NCBI GenBank assembly: GCA_001839685.1
Contig: MLAK01001432.1
Location: forward strand, 1-15,916
Source of the DNA: Tritrichomonas foetus
Lineage: Eukaryota > Parabasalia > Tritrichomonadida > Tritrichomonadidae
Length of the DNA stretch: 15,916 bases
Direction of reading: 5' to 3'
Below are positions 8,009-15,916 of this stretch, one piece after another (position 1 is the stretch's first letter; the number at the start of each line of letters is the position of its first letter). Below the pieces are notes generated by a model. That model was not told where the DNA came from, did not search any database, and was given only the letters and a program-made list of their open reading frames with translations. A program made the position numbers and the translations under genes.

Positions 8009-8742
8009 TTTTTTTTTTTTATGGTGTTCTTTTTATTTTCACGATTTTGTTCTTTTGAAAAATATAAATACAGGAAATTACCCAAAGGATAGGAACATGT
8101 AAGTAAAGTTAGTTTATGATAGATCCTAAAAGGGTCGCATTCAGAAATTATAGGAAAGTGATGAAGTAAAATGAGGGCTTCATCACCATGAATTTGATAA
8201 AGGTCTCCTATAAAATTAAAAGCAGTTTCTGGATTCAAATTGTTGGATAACTCAAAAATTGTAGTGATATCATTTATAGAAAGTGATTTTATATCATTGA
8301 CATCATCACAATTTGGTTTGGAGAATTGATTTAGGAAATTGTTTATATCACTTGCAATTTCACGAAGGAAATAATTGGGATTGACTCCACGCAGCTTTGC
8401 TCGATTTACAAAACAAAACAATTCGCTTTTGTTCCGGTATTTGACTTGTATTTTGCACTTCTGAGGCAAAACAATTTGAAAAATATGCAGAAGGCAAAAA
8501 ATATCAAAGCTTACACTCTGTGATGACATTTTTCCAAGAATGGCATTTTCTACAAAAAACTCAACATCCTGTTCATCGAATTCATCTGGAATTTTGATGA
8601 CATTTAACCAAGGGGAAAAAAGATAATTTTTTTCCCCGAATTTATTATAAATCAGAGATCTTTCGATAAGATTATTGAGACCAACAGTATATTTTTTCTC
8701 TTTATGACAAATAGTCATTTTACGGAAAAGATCGATCATCAT
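7975..8742 (-). CDS. 5' part of a frameshifted gene: BTB-like N-terminal domain
   Basis: From tandem ATG codons at 8742 and 8739 this frame gives 255 residues, the last ~15 of which (NRIFFHRIKAK) are out-of-frame after the A12 tract. Residues about 10-100 resemble the N-terminal domain of the ankyrin protein at 2348. IPDEF (51-55) and FQI (88-90) line up with IPDNF and FQI there, at nearly the same spacing. Residues 100-235 are helical and unassigned. The next reading frame downstream continues the protein, so the two halves are best seen as one gene of about 735 codons that needs one base fewer (or two more) in the A tract. If the break is real, the product is a 255-residue protein holding only the front domain. 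Function unknown; the BTB-like domain suggests protein-protein interaction. Confidence 0.6.
   Translation of the reverse strand: MMIDLFRKMTICHKEKKYTVGLNNLIERSLIYNKFGEKNYLFSPWLNVIKIPDEFDEQDVEFFVENAILGKMSSQSVSFDIFCLLHIFQIVLPQKCKIQVKYRNKSELFCFVNRAKLRGVNPNYFLREIASDINNFLNQFSKPNCDDVNDIKSLSINDITTIFELSNNLNPETAFNFIGDLYQIHGDEALILLHHFPIISECDPFRIYHKLTLLTCSYPLGNFLYLYFSKEQNRENKKNTIKKKNRIFFHRIKAK
8009..8020 (-). other. A12 homopolymer at the frame break
   Basis: Twelve consecutive T on the plus strand are A12 in the gene. The frame before the tract ends at 7975, and the frame after it is shifted by +1. Removing one A would join the two. Such tracts are prone both to sequencing errors and to polymerase slippage. 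Confidence 0.85.
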
Positions 8743-9135
8743 TGATGATTTCCCAAAAAATTTGACATATAACTAAACAAGTATATGGTTAGATTTTTTT
8801 GAATTTCTGATTTGAAGAACAAGAATCTGCCTTACAATCGCAAATAATACTGTATTAAACTAATCAGTAAAATCACAAACTCATTAAATTTGAGCTTGTG
8901 GAATCATGGAAAACTTCATTACGAATTCCTAATATTGTTTTAATGAGAAGATAAAAATGGTGATTATAGAAAGTATTTAATGAAAATGTGATTTGTTTTC
9001 AAGAAATTAAGTTTATCCAACCTATTTCTCTATTCTGAACCTGGTTCATTGTGTGATCCATCTTGATGGAGGTGTTTTGCCTTTGTTTTCGCCTTTGCAT
9101 TTATCTGAGCCGATAATTATAGATTCTTCAGAAAA
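8743..9135. other. Intergenic, nothing recognised
   Basis: This AT-rich DNA lies upstream of the 8742 gene and downstream of the surface-protein relic. No open frame or motif of note was found. The bases just before the ATG pair at 8742 read TCATCA on the minus strand, an imperfect Inr match. Confidence 0.4.
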
Positions 9136-9952
9136 TTAGCTTGTAGAATAACTCTCACTTGATGATGAAAGCTTCATTATGAGCCAGACACCCAGAGCAA
9201 TTAGAGCGAGACCAACAATTGCTCCAACAAAGATTTCTGGAATCATTTCTGCTTTTGACTTCTTCTTTTAAATTACAGAGTTACCAAGAATAGAGAAAGA
9301 ATCTTCTGTAGACTTGTTTGAATCCTTCACATCTATAGATAATAATTGCTTAATAGTCGAGTAGTTGAGAATCATCTAATGCTGAAGAACCATTTTCGAA
9401 GCCATACCATTCAAGTTCGATTGTTTCTTCTTCACATAGAGGTTTTTTGGACCTTGCGTTCCCATTTTTTCTTGAGAATCTTTAAAATCGGTCTTAATTG
9501 CACAGTAGGCAGGTATGAAAGCGTTTGATCAAAACTGATTTTCCTTGGACCAAATTCTATATTTTCATAGGAAAGTTCGAAACGTTCTTCTATACATAAA
9601 TACGTATCTCTACCTTCAGAACAAACAGTGACACATAGAGGAGAATCTCATTTGAACCTAAGGACTGTGTACTGTCTTCTTATGCAACAATAGCAGATGG
9701 AACAATACTGATATTTTCACTAGTGAAGGAGCCACCTGGGATGATGGAGTTGTTTTGGTTATATTCATGAGTGATCGTGACAGAAGAAGCAATTGTGAAA
9801 CTGGAGCCAGTTACAGTGACTCTTCCCAATTTATGAGTTGAAGCTCGATCATAACTTTCGTCTTCTCCTCATTATATCCCTCCAAAAATGAATTAACAAC
9901 TATCATCTGGACGAAACATATTGACACTGAGATAAATGACTTTGAACAACAT
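9136..9952 (-). pseudogene. Decayed type-I membrane surface-protein gene, C-terminal part
   Basis: Reading the minus strand, one frame opens near 9952 and gives VNSFLEGYNEEKTKVMI. The adjoining frame from 9847 to a TAA at 9680-9682 gives a beta-rich, Ser/Thr-rich stretch (GRVTVTGSSFTIASSVTITH). A further frame at about 9440-9680, interrupted by a TGA, contains CIEERFELSYENIEFGP. Another reads ETIELEWYGFENGSSALDD (about 9360-9425), and a third resumes at 9360. The final frame gives IPEIFVGAIVGLALIALGVW, a clear membrane helix (about 9169-9246), then a 14-residue Ser-rich tail ending at TAA 9136-9138. This is the layout of trichomonad surface proteins: long ectodomain, one helix, short tail. 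At least four disruptions exclude a functional product. The N-terminus is not found. Family not recognised. Confidence 0.65.
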
Positions 9953-10224
9953 TTTAGATTCTTAACTACAGGTTTTATTTCAATAAGATATTGTATTTCA
10001 TGTCATTTCGTTCTTTCGAAGTTCTTGATTGTGAATTTGGTTTCTCTTCCTTTTAATTAATTTAATATCATACAATAAGATCCTAGAAAATGTGATATGA
10101 TAGGCAAATTATTTTCTCTGAAAATTTTTTTTAGAAAATTTTATAATAAGAAACAAAACAAGACAAAACAGTTTTTCGGAGTGATTTTTACACAAAAATA
10201 CAGTTATATCAATCTCAGATAATC

Positions 10225-12420
10225 TTAGGATGGTTGAGTTGGTCCAGTTTGGGGTGGAATTGTTGGCTGCTGCGGCATTGCTGAAGCAATTGACAAAGAG
10301 GAAGACTGAGCCGGAATTCCTTCGACTTTTCCGGAGTTTTTGAATTCTGATGATGATGACATTTGTGCCATGAAAATGTTTAATGGTTTGACAAAATATG
10401 CAAGTGTTTTTCCTTTTCCTTTCAGGAAAACTTCACCTCTTTCTTCAATATCAAAGTTCATTCCAGAAATTAAATCGTATGTAGATTGCGGGATTTGAAC
10501 ACGTCCTGGAACATCAGTGCTTTGAAGGCGAGAAGCGATGTTAATTGGATCACCAATAATATCGAAAACAGGCTTATCTGTTCCAAGTACTCCAGCAATA
10601 AGTGGTCCTCCGCTGTTTACTCCAATTCTTACGCACAAATTGGCATTTAATTTCACGTTTATTTCATCGAGTTCTTGGAGACAATCTAGTGTAAAACGAA
10701 TCATTTGTTCGGCGTGTGATTGTGGTGGTTCTTCAGGCGAAAAGAGACAACTTGCAGACATGTAGACATCTCCAATCAACTTGATTTTGATGATAAGTGG
10801 ATATTTTTCAAGGAGACGATCGAAAGCAGCGAAAACAGTTGAAAGATTGCCCATGATTTCTTCTGGTGTAAGAAGGGCTGCATAATCACTAAACTTAACA
10901 ATATCGATGAAACTAATAGATGCACTTGGAACAGTGAAAGAAATATCTTTTTCACCTTGATTAAGACGAGTTACAATTGAACGTGGAAGAATTTGGTAAA
11001 GAAGGTTTTCTGACTGTTGTTTGGCAAGCTCGGCTTCTCTTTGATTGTTGAGGAGTTCAGTTTCATCACGAAGAATAATCACGAAACTTTCAACAGCATC
11101 GTGACTGTTTGTCATTCCAAGAATGGTCAAATGACATGGAACTTCATTTCCAGAATCAGTAACACTGACTGTGTGATCTTCAAAAGTGTTTGCACTTTGT
11201 CCATTTCTCATAAGAGTCATTTGCTTATTTAACTTTTCAGCTTCTTTATCATTAAAGAAAACTTCAATAGGTTGTCCAAATAGTTGCTCTGGTGTGTAGC
11301 CAAGGATTGTTGAAACCGCAGGATTTACAATCTCAACAACTCCGCTGATTCCAGTGCAAAAGATTCCATCAAGATTCGAACGAACAATTGAAGAATTTAC
11401 GGAAACTTCGTCTTCTTTTTTGATTGACTCACGATTCAAAAGAAGATTGAGCAGGGCCTTATTGTTCACAATTTGAAGAGGTGGCAATTTTTTGATCAAT
11501 ATTTTAATTGTATTAAAAGTCATTTCCATTCTTTTTTGTGTGTAAAGACTGAGTGCAAAGGTGATAAGTGAAACAATCATTCCAACAATCAAATAAGTTG
11601 TGAGAGTACTCATCATTGTTGAGTATTGAATTGAACCAAGTTCAACAATTCTTGCAAGAGAAAGATCAAGTCTCTTCCAAAGATGAACGTTACAGAGATG
11701 AACTAAAGTGATTGTTGTTGCATCATCAATTGAACCATTGAATTTGTTAGGAGTAAGGAGAATTTCTTGAACTATATCAGCAAACACAGAAATAACTTGG
11801 TTGGCTGAAGCACATTTGATGAGGTTGTGAAGCGAGTATTTTCCTTCTTTGTCAGTACAAGCATCACGGATGTTATATTCATCGAGAAGATCATCTGCAT
11901 TATAACAAGGTTCCATTGTCTCTGTTCCTTGAAGGAGATTTTCGTTGTAGCTTCGGAGACTGTTGAGGGAATTGGTTGCAAATCTCTTCTGTCTCCCGCG
12001 GGTTGTGAAACGGGTTGTAATGCTTTCGTTGAGAATAGCGACAAGAAGAGTTTGATGCAAACATTCTGCAACAAGAGTGAGTCTTTGAGCCGCGTAAAAC
12101 TCCCATCTGTTTAAATTCGAGATTGTTGCGTTGGTACTGTTCGCAGTGACGACCATCAAAATGCTAATGATTGTAAGAAAAGCTGAGACGAGGAATTCTG
12201 CTAGAAGAATGTAAATAACAATGGAAGTTTTAATTTTCGATTCACTAACTTCAATATTTTCGTCATCACAATCACGTCTAAGTGGTTTCTTTGCTTCCTC
12301 TTTCACATCATGATCGAGTTTTGAGAGAACTTTCGAGTATTTAATAATACTTGAAAAGAAGACTAAACTTAAAGACAATATTGGTATCGAAGTAATTAAG
12401 AAAAGAACAATTGGAATTCG
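10225..12420 (-). CDS. Receptor-type adenylyl cyclase, 3' part: membrane helices, PAS and class III cyclase domain
   Basis: This is the catalytic half of the gene starting at 15218; it has no ATG of its own (TTG at 12378). Numbering from 12378, the frame begins inside a membrane helix that starts upstream (IPIVLFLITSIPIL). A second helix follows at about 51-77, an extracellular loop to about 255, and a helix at 258-280. A PAS domain spans about 330-440 (NLDGIFCTG, ILGYTPEQLFGQP). The class III cyclase domain spans about 480-665. Metal ligands Asp492 and Asp537 are present, as are transition-state residues Asn613 and Arg617. Lys533 (in KIKLIGD) and Asp606 (in FDIIGD) are the adenine-selecting pair; guanylyl cyclases carry Glu and Cys there. 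KGKG lies at 653-656. All needed residues are in one chain, so it should work as a homodimer making cAMP on the cytosolic face. The Ser/Pro/Gln-rich tail looks disordered. Confidence 0.9.
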   Translation of the reverse strand, partial: RIPIVLFLITSIPILSLSLVFFSSIIKYSKVLSKLDHDVKEEAKKPLRRDCDDENIEVSESKIKTSIVIYILLAEFLVSAFLTIISILMVVTANSTNATISNLNRWEFYAAQRLTLVAECLHQTLLVAILNESITTRFTTRGRQKRFATNSLNSLRSYNENLLQGTETMEPCYNADDLLDEYNIRDACTDKEGKYSLHNLIKCASANQVISVFADIVQEILLTPNKFNGSIDDATTITLVHLCNVHLWKRLDLSLARIVELGSIQYSTMMSTLTTYLIVGMIVSLITFALSLYTQKRMEMTFNTIKILIKKLPPLQIVNNKALLNLLLNRESIKKEDEVSVNSSIVRSNLDGIFCTGISGVVEIVNPAVSTILGYTPEQLFGQPIEVFFNDKEAEKLNKQMTLMRNGQSANTFEDHTVSVTDSGNEVPCHLTILGMTNSHDAVESFVIILRDETELLNNQREAELAKQQSENLLYQILPRSIVTRLNQGEKDISFTVPSASISFIDIVKFSDYAALLTPEEIMGNLSTVFAAFDRLLEKYPLIIKIKLIGDVYMSASCLFSPEEPPQSHAEQMIRFTLDCLQELDEINVKLNANLCVRIGVNSGGPLIAGVLGTDKPVFDIIGDPINIASRLQSTDVPGRVQIPQSTYDLISGMNFDIEERGEVFLKGKGKTLAYFVKPLNIFMAQMSSSSEFKNSGKVEGIPAQSSSLSIASAMPQQPTIPPQTGPTQPS

Positions 12421-15218
12421 CCTGTATTGGTTAAATCGTTTCCACGCGTGACTTGTTCATCTGAAAAAGAACGGAAAACGGAATCAGCAGCAGTTTGAAG
12501 TGAATTCCAATTTGCTAGAATTTCACAGTACTCATCGTTATAGAAAAGATCTTTTTTGGAAAGACCTGCAAGTTCACTTTGATGCAAATAACCAAGAACC
12601 ATTAAATTCTTCATATTATTGGCAAATGCGGTAAGTTGTTGGTTATCATAACAAGTTGTAATATTAACCATATCATTGAAAAGCTCTCCTGCCAAATCAT
12701 ACACATCAATACCGTTGAAAGAAAGAATGGAAATTTCATCGAGGAGAGTTGTAAAATTATCTCTAGAAAGTATGTTGTAATCCATGATTTGTTGTGAATA
12801 CTCTATATGATGATCAATGTATTCACTGTCATGATCATCCTCTTCAAGCATTTCTGTATCCATTTCAACAAAATTGTTCATTCGACCTGTCTGCTCCAGG
12901 AAATCACAAAGAAGAATAATATTTGCAACGGCGTAATTAAATCGAGTTTTGCTGATGAAATTCAGTCTGTCCATTGAAGTTCCTCGTTCTTGGTAAGTTT
13001 GCTTGAAGTACACAAATAGTCCGATGAAAGCTGCGAAGGAAGCTATCACAGAAATAGCGCCTGCAACTGGGGTCAAGGTCATAGATTGTAGAGTTCTTCC
13101 TTTTAATGAGTGATGAAGGGCTATTCTTAATTTTGAATGACGGAAAAGAAGTTTTCCAAGCGAATTTTCAAGTTCAGCATCAACTTCAATGTTAGATGTA
13201 GAAAAACTACTGTCTTTATTAGAACCTGAAGAAGCTGTTGATCCCTTATTTTTAGTTGTTCTAGATCGAACATTTCCTTTCAAATCAAGAATATCTTTCT
13301 TTAAATATTCTGGATAGTTTTTAACCATGCTTCTAAATGAAATGTCAACCGAGAAATTTGTTCCCATTTCAATCATTTCTGATCTTTGTTTTTGAACAAT
13401 TGCCATTTCGAAATCTGTTGCGCATTCAGTCAAGAACCGACAATATTCATCACTGAATTTCGAGTTGTTTGGGAAATCTCGAATTGCTTCAAGCCAAAGT
13501 GCATTCAAAGATTGAACTTGAGTGGAAATGACTTCAAAGTATCCTGGATTTGAATCATTTGATGCCCAGAAACCATTTATTTCTGCTTCACATTGCTGTG
13601 AAAGTCTTTTTAGTTCCGCGAGCTTCTCGTTGGCGTCAGAAGAAGCACTAGACTGTCTCAAAGTTTTAATTCGATAAACTTGAAAAATCAAAAAGCGATG
13701 AGAATATCCAAGATTCTTTTTCATTATAGCGCTGTTGAAAAATGCATTCAATTGACGAGATTCTCCAGGGAAAAATGCAAGAATTTGAACACAAGCTGCA
13801 ATTGCTGAATTGGTTTGGTAATTTGATGCAATGAACCGCAAAAGAGACCAATCAATGAAAAGATCACAGTGGTTTTGAAAACCAACTCGTAAATACATCA
13901 ATGCTTTTGATTCATTCAAATGAAGACCTAAAGAGATAAATCTCTCGTTTTTCTCTTCTTCTGTCATTCGCTCACCATCTTCATTACGATTGTTTGTTAA
14001 ATTTTTGACAATTTTCTTTTTGCAAGCTCGTAAATAAATTCCAGTCAATACTGCAGAAATGATGAACAGTGCAATCATCATCACAAATGGCGCATAATCA
14101 GGAACCTGCGTTATTACATTATCAACGTTAATAAAAATAATCATTGTTATATCCAGAAGAGCTCCTGTCTCTAAAGCAGCAATCGCAATGCATGTGCCAG
14201 AAAGCTTGTGGAAAGGCATGTATGACATCATGAAAATAATCACTGCTGATGCAACCAAATGAAGTGCTTGTAAAAAGTTCATCAGCCAATCTGGAAAGAG
14301 CGAAGCAATAAACGAAAAAGTAATAAAAAGTGAAGAAATAGCCCCCATAGTGCACAGTGTTGTTGGATCAAACATTGAATAATGTGTCACGTTCAAGTAT
14401 GCGCTTACGGAGGAGAGCATGAATCCTGAAATAAAAAGTGCGATGCAGCAAACAAGAACAAAAATTCCAACAACTACGTAAGCCCACAGTATTGTTTCCT
14501 TTGTTTGGACCAATAATTTGATGGCAGATCCGGTGAAGGCGGCCGCCGGATGGAATAAAATTGGCGCAGCAACCTCAAGAATCGCGCGGGTAGCATAAAG
14601 AAGCCACTTCTCAAAGCGGTGAAGGCTGTGATACCGAAAAAGTGAATAGCCAATAAATCCCCAACAAATAACGGTAATCACCGCAAGAACAACAAGCTCA
14701 TAAGTTAAATACGAACGAGTTGGATTATGTTCAGTGAACCAAAAAACGATTTGAACAATATTAAATATTTTTGCAAATTTCGACTGTTCTGTTTGAACAG
14801 GGGCTTCTTCGTGAGCGAGAAGTTTTGAAGCACCCAAAAAAATGCTTTCGTTTAAATTTTTCATGGAAATATTTGTTTTGGTTAAATCTGTGAAATTCGA
14901 AAGGTGGTCAATTTTTGGGAGGTTTTGAACAGCGAGAGCAAGAGCGTGAGTCTTACTTTCGGTCATATTTGGTGTTTGGAAGTTCCAAAATTTTGAGACA
15001 GGCCAAAGTGCGGAAAAAACAACCTGCAAATAAAAAAACAGGGCAACAAAAGAAGTCAAAATGAAGGGAAATCGAGTGTGCTGCATGATATTGTCCATCA
15101 ACGGAAAAACTATGTCGATGAAGGAGACCTGCCCGAGAGCGACTTTCCGACGAAATCCTGTGTTTTGGTTGGCTGAAGATGCCGACCGTGTGGAAATCTG
15201 TGACTGTTCGACTTGCAT
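12396..15218 (-). CDS. Receptor-type adenylyl cyclase, 5' part: multi-pass membrane sensor
   Basis: From ATG at 15218 this frame gives 940 residues. Membrane helices are seen at about 51-74, 171-193, 246-270, 288-308, 313-334, 341-364 and 376-396. A large cytosolic region of about 310 residues follows, with a helical, TPR-like stretch around 560-610 (DEYCRFLTECATDFEMAI) and a Ser-rich linker near 655-675. A helix at 714-737 leads to an extracellular region of about 190 residues (745-930). The next helix is encoded only in the neighbouring frame, so this one ends early at TAA 12396-12398, ten codons into wrong sequence. Read together, the two frames make one protein of about 1,665 residues, the usual size and order for large trichomonad adenylyl cyclases. 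If the break is real, this part alone has no catalytic domain. The start is supported by an Inr-like motif 20 bases upstream. Confidence 0.85.
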   Translation of the reverse strand: MQVEQSQISTRSASSANQNTGFRRKVALGQVSFIDIVFPLMDNIMQHTRFPFILTSFVALFFYLQVVFSALWPVSKFWNFQTPNMTESKTHALALAVQNLPKIDHLSNFTDLTKTNISMKNLNESIFLGASKLLAHEEAPVQTEQSKFAKIFNIVQIVFWFTEHNPTRSYLTYELVVLAVITVICWGFIGYSLFRYHSLHRFEKWLLYATRAILEVAAPILFHPAAAFTGSAIKLLVQTKETILWAYVVVGIFVLVCCIALFISGFMLSSVSAYLNVTHYSMFDPTTLCTMGAISSLFITFSFIASLFPDWLMNFLQALHLVASAVIIFMMSYMPFHKLSGTCIAIAALETGALLDITMIIFINVDNVITQVPDYAPFVMMIALFIISAVLTGIYLRACKKKIVKNLTNNRNEDGERMTEEEKNERFISLGLHLNESKALMYLRVGFQNHCDLFIDWSLLRFIASNYQTNSAIAACVQILAFFPGESRQLNAFFNSAIMKKNLGYSHRFLIFQVYRIKTLRQSSASSDANEKLAELKRLSQQCEAEINGFWASNDSNPGYFEVISTQVQSLNALWLEAIRDFPNNSKFSDEYCRFLTECATDFEMAIVQKQRSEMIEMGTNFSVDISFRSMVKNYPEYLKKDILDLKGNVRSRTTKNKGSTASSGSNKDSSFSTSNIEVDAELENSLGKLLFRHSKLRIALHHSLKGRTLQSMTLTPVAGAISVIASFAAFIGLFVYFKQTYQERGTSMDRLNFISKTRFNYAVANIILLCDFLEQTGRMNNFVEMDTEMLEEDDHDSEYIDHHIEYSQQIMDYNILSRDNFTTLLDEISILSFNGIDVYDLAGELFNDMVNITTCYDNQQLTAFANNMKNLMVLGYLHQSELAGLSKKDLFYNDEYCEILANWNSLQTAADSVFRSFSDEQVTRGNDLTNTGEFQLFFS

Positions 15219-15877
15219 TTTTGTTTTTCCGATTTTATGATGAATTTTGTTTAATTTTTTTCTGAATTGTTATTGAAAAGTTTCAGGGATATTTAAAGTG
15301 ATTGAGAAAATTGAAATTGTTAGGAATTTACTAATTGTGATGATTTATCACAAAATATCTTGTAAACTATCAATAACATGAAAATTGAATATATCACGAA
15401 AGAATAACGTTTTTGATAGAAATTTTTATTAAAATGTTCATTCCAAATCAGTATAATATCCTGAAAAATTCTTAATAATTTTAATTAACAAAATGATTTA
15501 TAGTTCTAATAATATGATTAAATAATAGTTATGTAATTTACTTTTGATATTTAATTTTATTAACAAAGATATTAAAAATATAATACTAATGTCGATTAGT
15601 TCATAAGTATTGTTTTGTTAAATAAAATATTGAATTTACTACGTTAGACTTCGTTATTCTTTACTTTTTCAATAGATAGTTTACAATCTTCCAAAGAAAA
15701 AGTCATCACAATGCATCACGAACTAAATAATGACAATCACTTGGTGTAAGGTCAAAATTAATCTATGCTTCATCAATTTTTAATAATTATTCAGAGAAAG
15801 TGGGGAGAAGGGTGTACGTGAGACAGCTTCGAAAAAATTTGTATAGTTCAATCTTTTGAATGATTAGTAGACCTATA
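15219..15877. other. AT-rich intergenic upstream of the cyclase gene
   Basis: No open frame with family resemblance was found. The stretch is strongly A+T-rich and contains the presumed cyclase promoter at its left edge. At its right edge it passes into the hairpin repeat. Confidence 0.4.
15235..15240 (-). promoter_or_regulatory. Inr-like initiator of the cyclase gene
   Basis: The minus strand reads TCATAA, matching TCA(+1)Y(T/A)(T/A) with the presumed +1 A at 15238, 20 bases before the ATG at 15218. The distance is typical of trichomonad genes. An overlapping TCATCA lies just before it. Confidence 0.45.
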
Positions 15878-15916
15878 AGTTGTGATAAATTGCGCTTCGC
15901 TCAATTTATCCCAACT
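15878..15916 (-). repeat. 39-bp near-palindromic hairpin repeat, right copy
   Basis: This is the exact reverse complement of 23-61, so the pair forms perfect 39-bp inverted repeats about 15.8 kb apart. The copy stops at the last base of the window, which suggests that an assembly broke at a dispersed repeat. Because the unit is nearly self-complementary, orientation is told only by the GAA/TTC loop and the two mismatched positions. Confidence 0.9.

Noticed and set aside
9346..9528. 60-codon plus-strand frame
   Set aside because: Antisense to the surface-protein relic; no features of its own.
11772..12114. Frames on both strands within the cyclase gene
   Set aside because: Shadows of the cyclase coding sequence in other frames.
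12396..12456. Programmed -1 frameshift in the cyclase gene
   Set aside because: No slippery heptamer in the zero frame of the overlap and no family precedent; a one-base loss or sequence error is simpler.
12396..12456. Intron between the two cyclase frames
   Set aside because: Trichomonad introns have a conserved GTAYGT 5' end and an ACTAACACACAG-type 3' end; neither is seen, and the two frames already meet without a gap.
23..15916. The whole window as one giant transposon (Maverick-like) bounded by inverted repeats
   Set aside because: No polymerase B, integrase, ATPase, capsid or protease gene is present; the genes are cellular types. No target duplication can be checked because the right flank is missing.
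1..15916. tRNA, rRNA, CRISPR arrays, bacterial operon signals
   Set aside because: No tRNA T-loop plus acceptor pairing, rRNA core or spaced direct repeats were recognised by eye; the DNA is eukaryotic in character. A tRNAscan or Rfam search would settle small RNAs.

Overview
The window is AT-rich nuclear DNA from a protist. The gene content points to a parabasalid, most likely Tritrichomonas or a close relative of Trichomonas: a very large multi-pass membrane adenylyl cyclase with PAS and cyclase modules, an ankyrin-repeat protein with a BTB-like front end, intron-less genes, Inr-like TCAYWW motifs about 20-25 bases before start codons, and TAAA tetramers overlapping stop codons. The species assignment is inference from family resemblance, not from a marker gene.

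Layout. At 23-61 there is a 39-bp near-palindrome, and the identical sequence sits in inverted orientation at 15878-15916, ending exactly at the last base of the window. From 2348 down to 183 (minus strand) lies an ankyrin-repeat gene whose last repeats are cut off by an in-frame TGA and two frameshifts. From about 2906 to 3704 (plus) is a broken gene that ends in a membrane helix and Ser/Thr-rich tail, probably a surface protein. After a long gene-poor stretch come an HMG-box protein (5025-5735, plus) and, converging on it, a small RING-finger protein (6093-5854, minus). From 8742 to 6531 (minus) is a two-part reading frame, best read as one gene broken at an A12 tract: a front domain shared with the ankyrin gene, a low-complexity linker with an 18-bp tandem repeat, and a C-terminal region weakly reminiscent of a Ras-like GTPase. 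From about 9952 to 9136 (minus) is a second decayed type-I surface-protein gene. From 15218 to 10225 (minus) lies a receptor-type adenylyl cyclase, split near 12420 by a one-base shift.

How the genes relate. There is no operon; trichomonad genes are normally transcribed one by one. The cyclase would make cAMP at the plasma membrane in response to signals sensed by its membrane part and PAS domain. The HMG-box and RING proteins are small nuclear or regulatory proteins. The two genes with the shared front domain belong to expanded lineage-specific families.

The striking theme is breakage. All the large genes carry at least one frame disruption, while both short genes are intact. Some breaks, such as the A12 tract and the single-base shift in the cyclase, could be sequence errors. 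The multi-lesion genes are genuine-looking relics. The repeats at the two ends are the least explained element: they can fold into a long hairpin whose tip contains the GCGAAGC heptamer.
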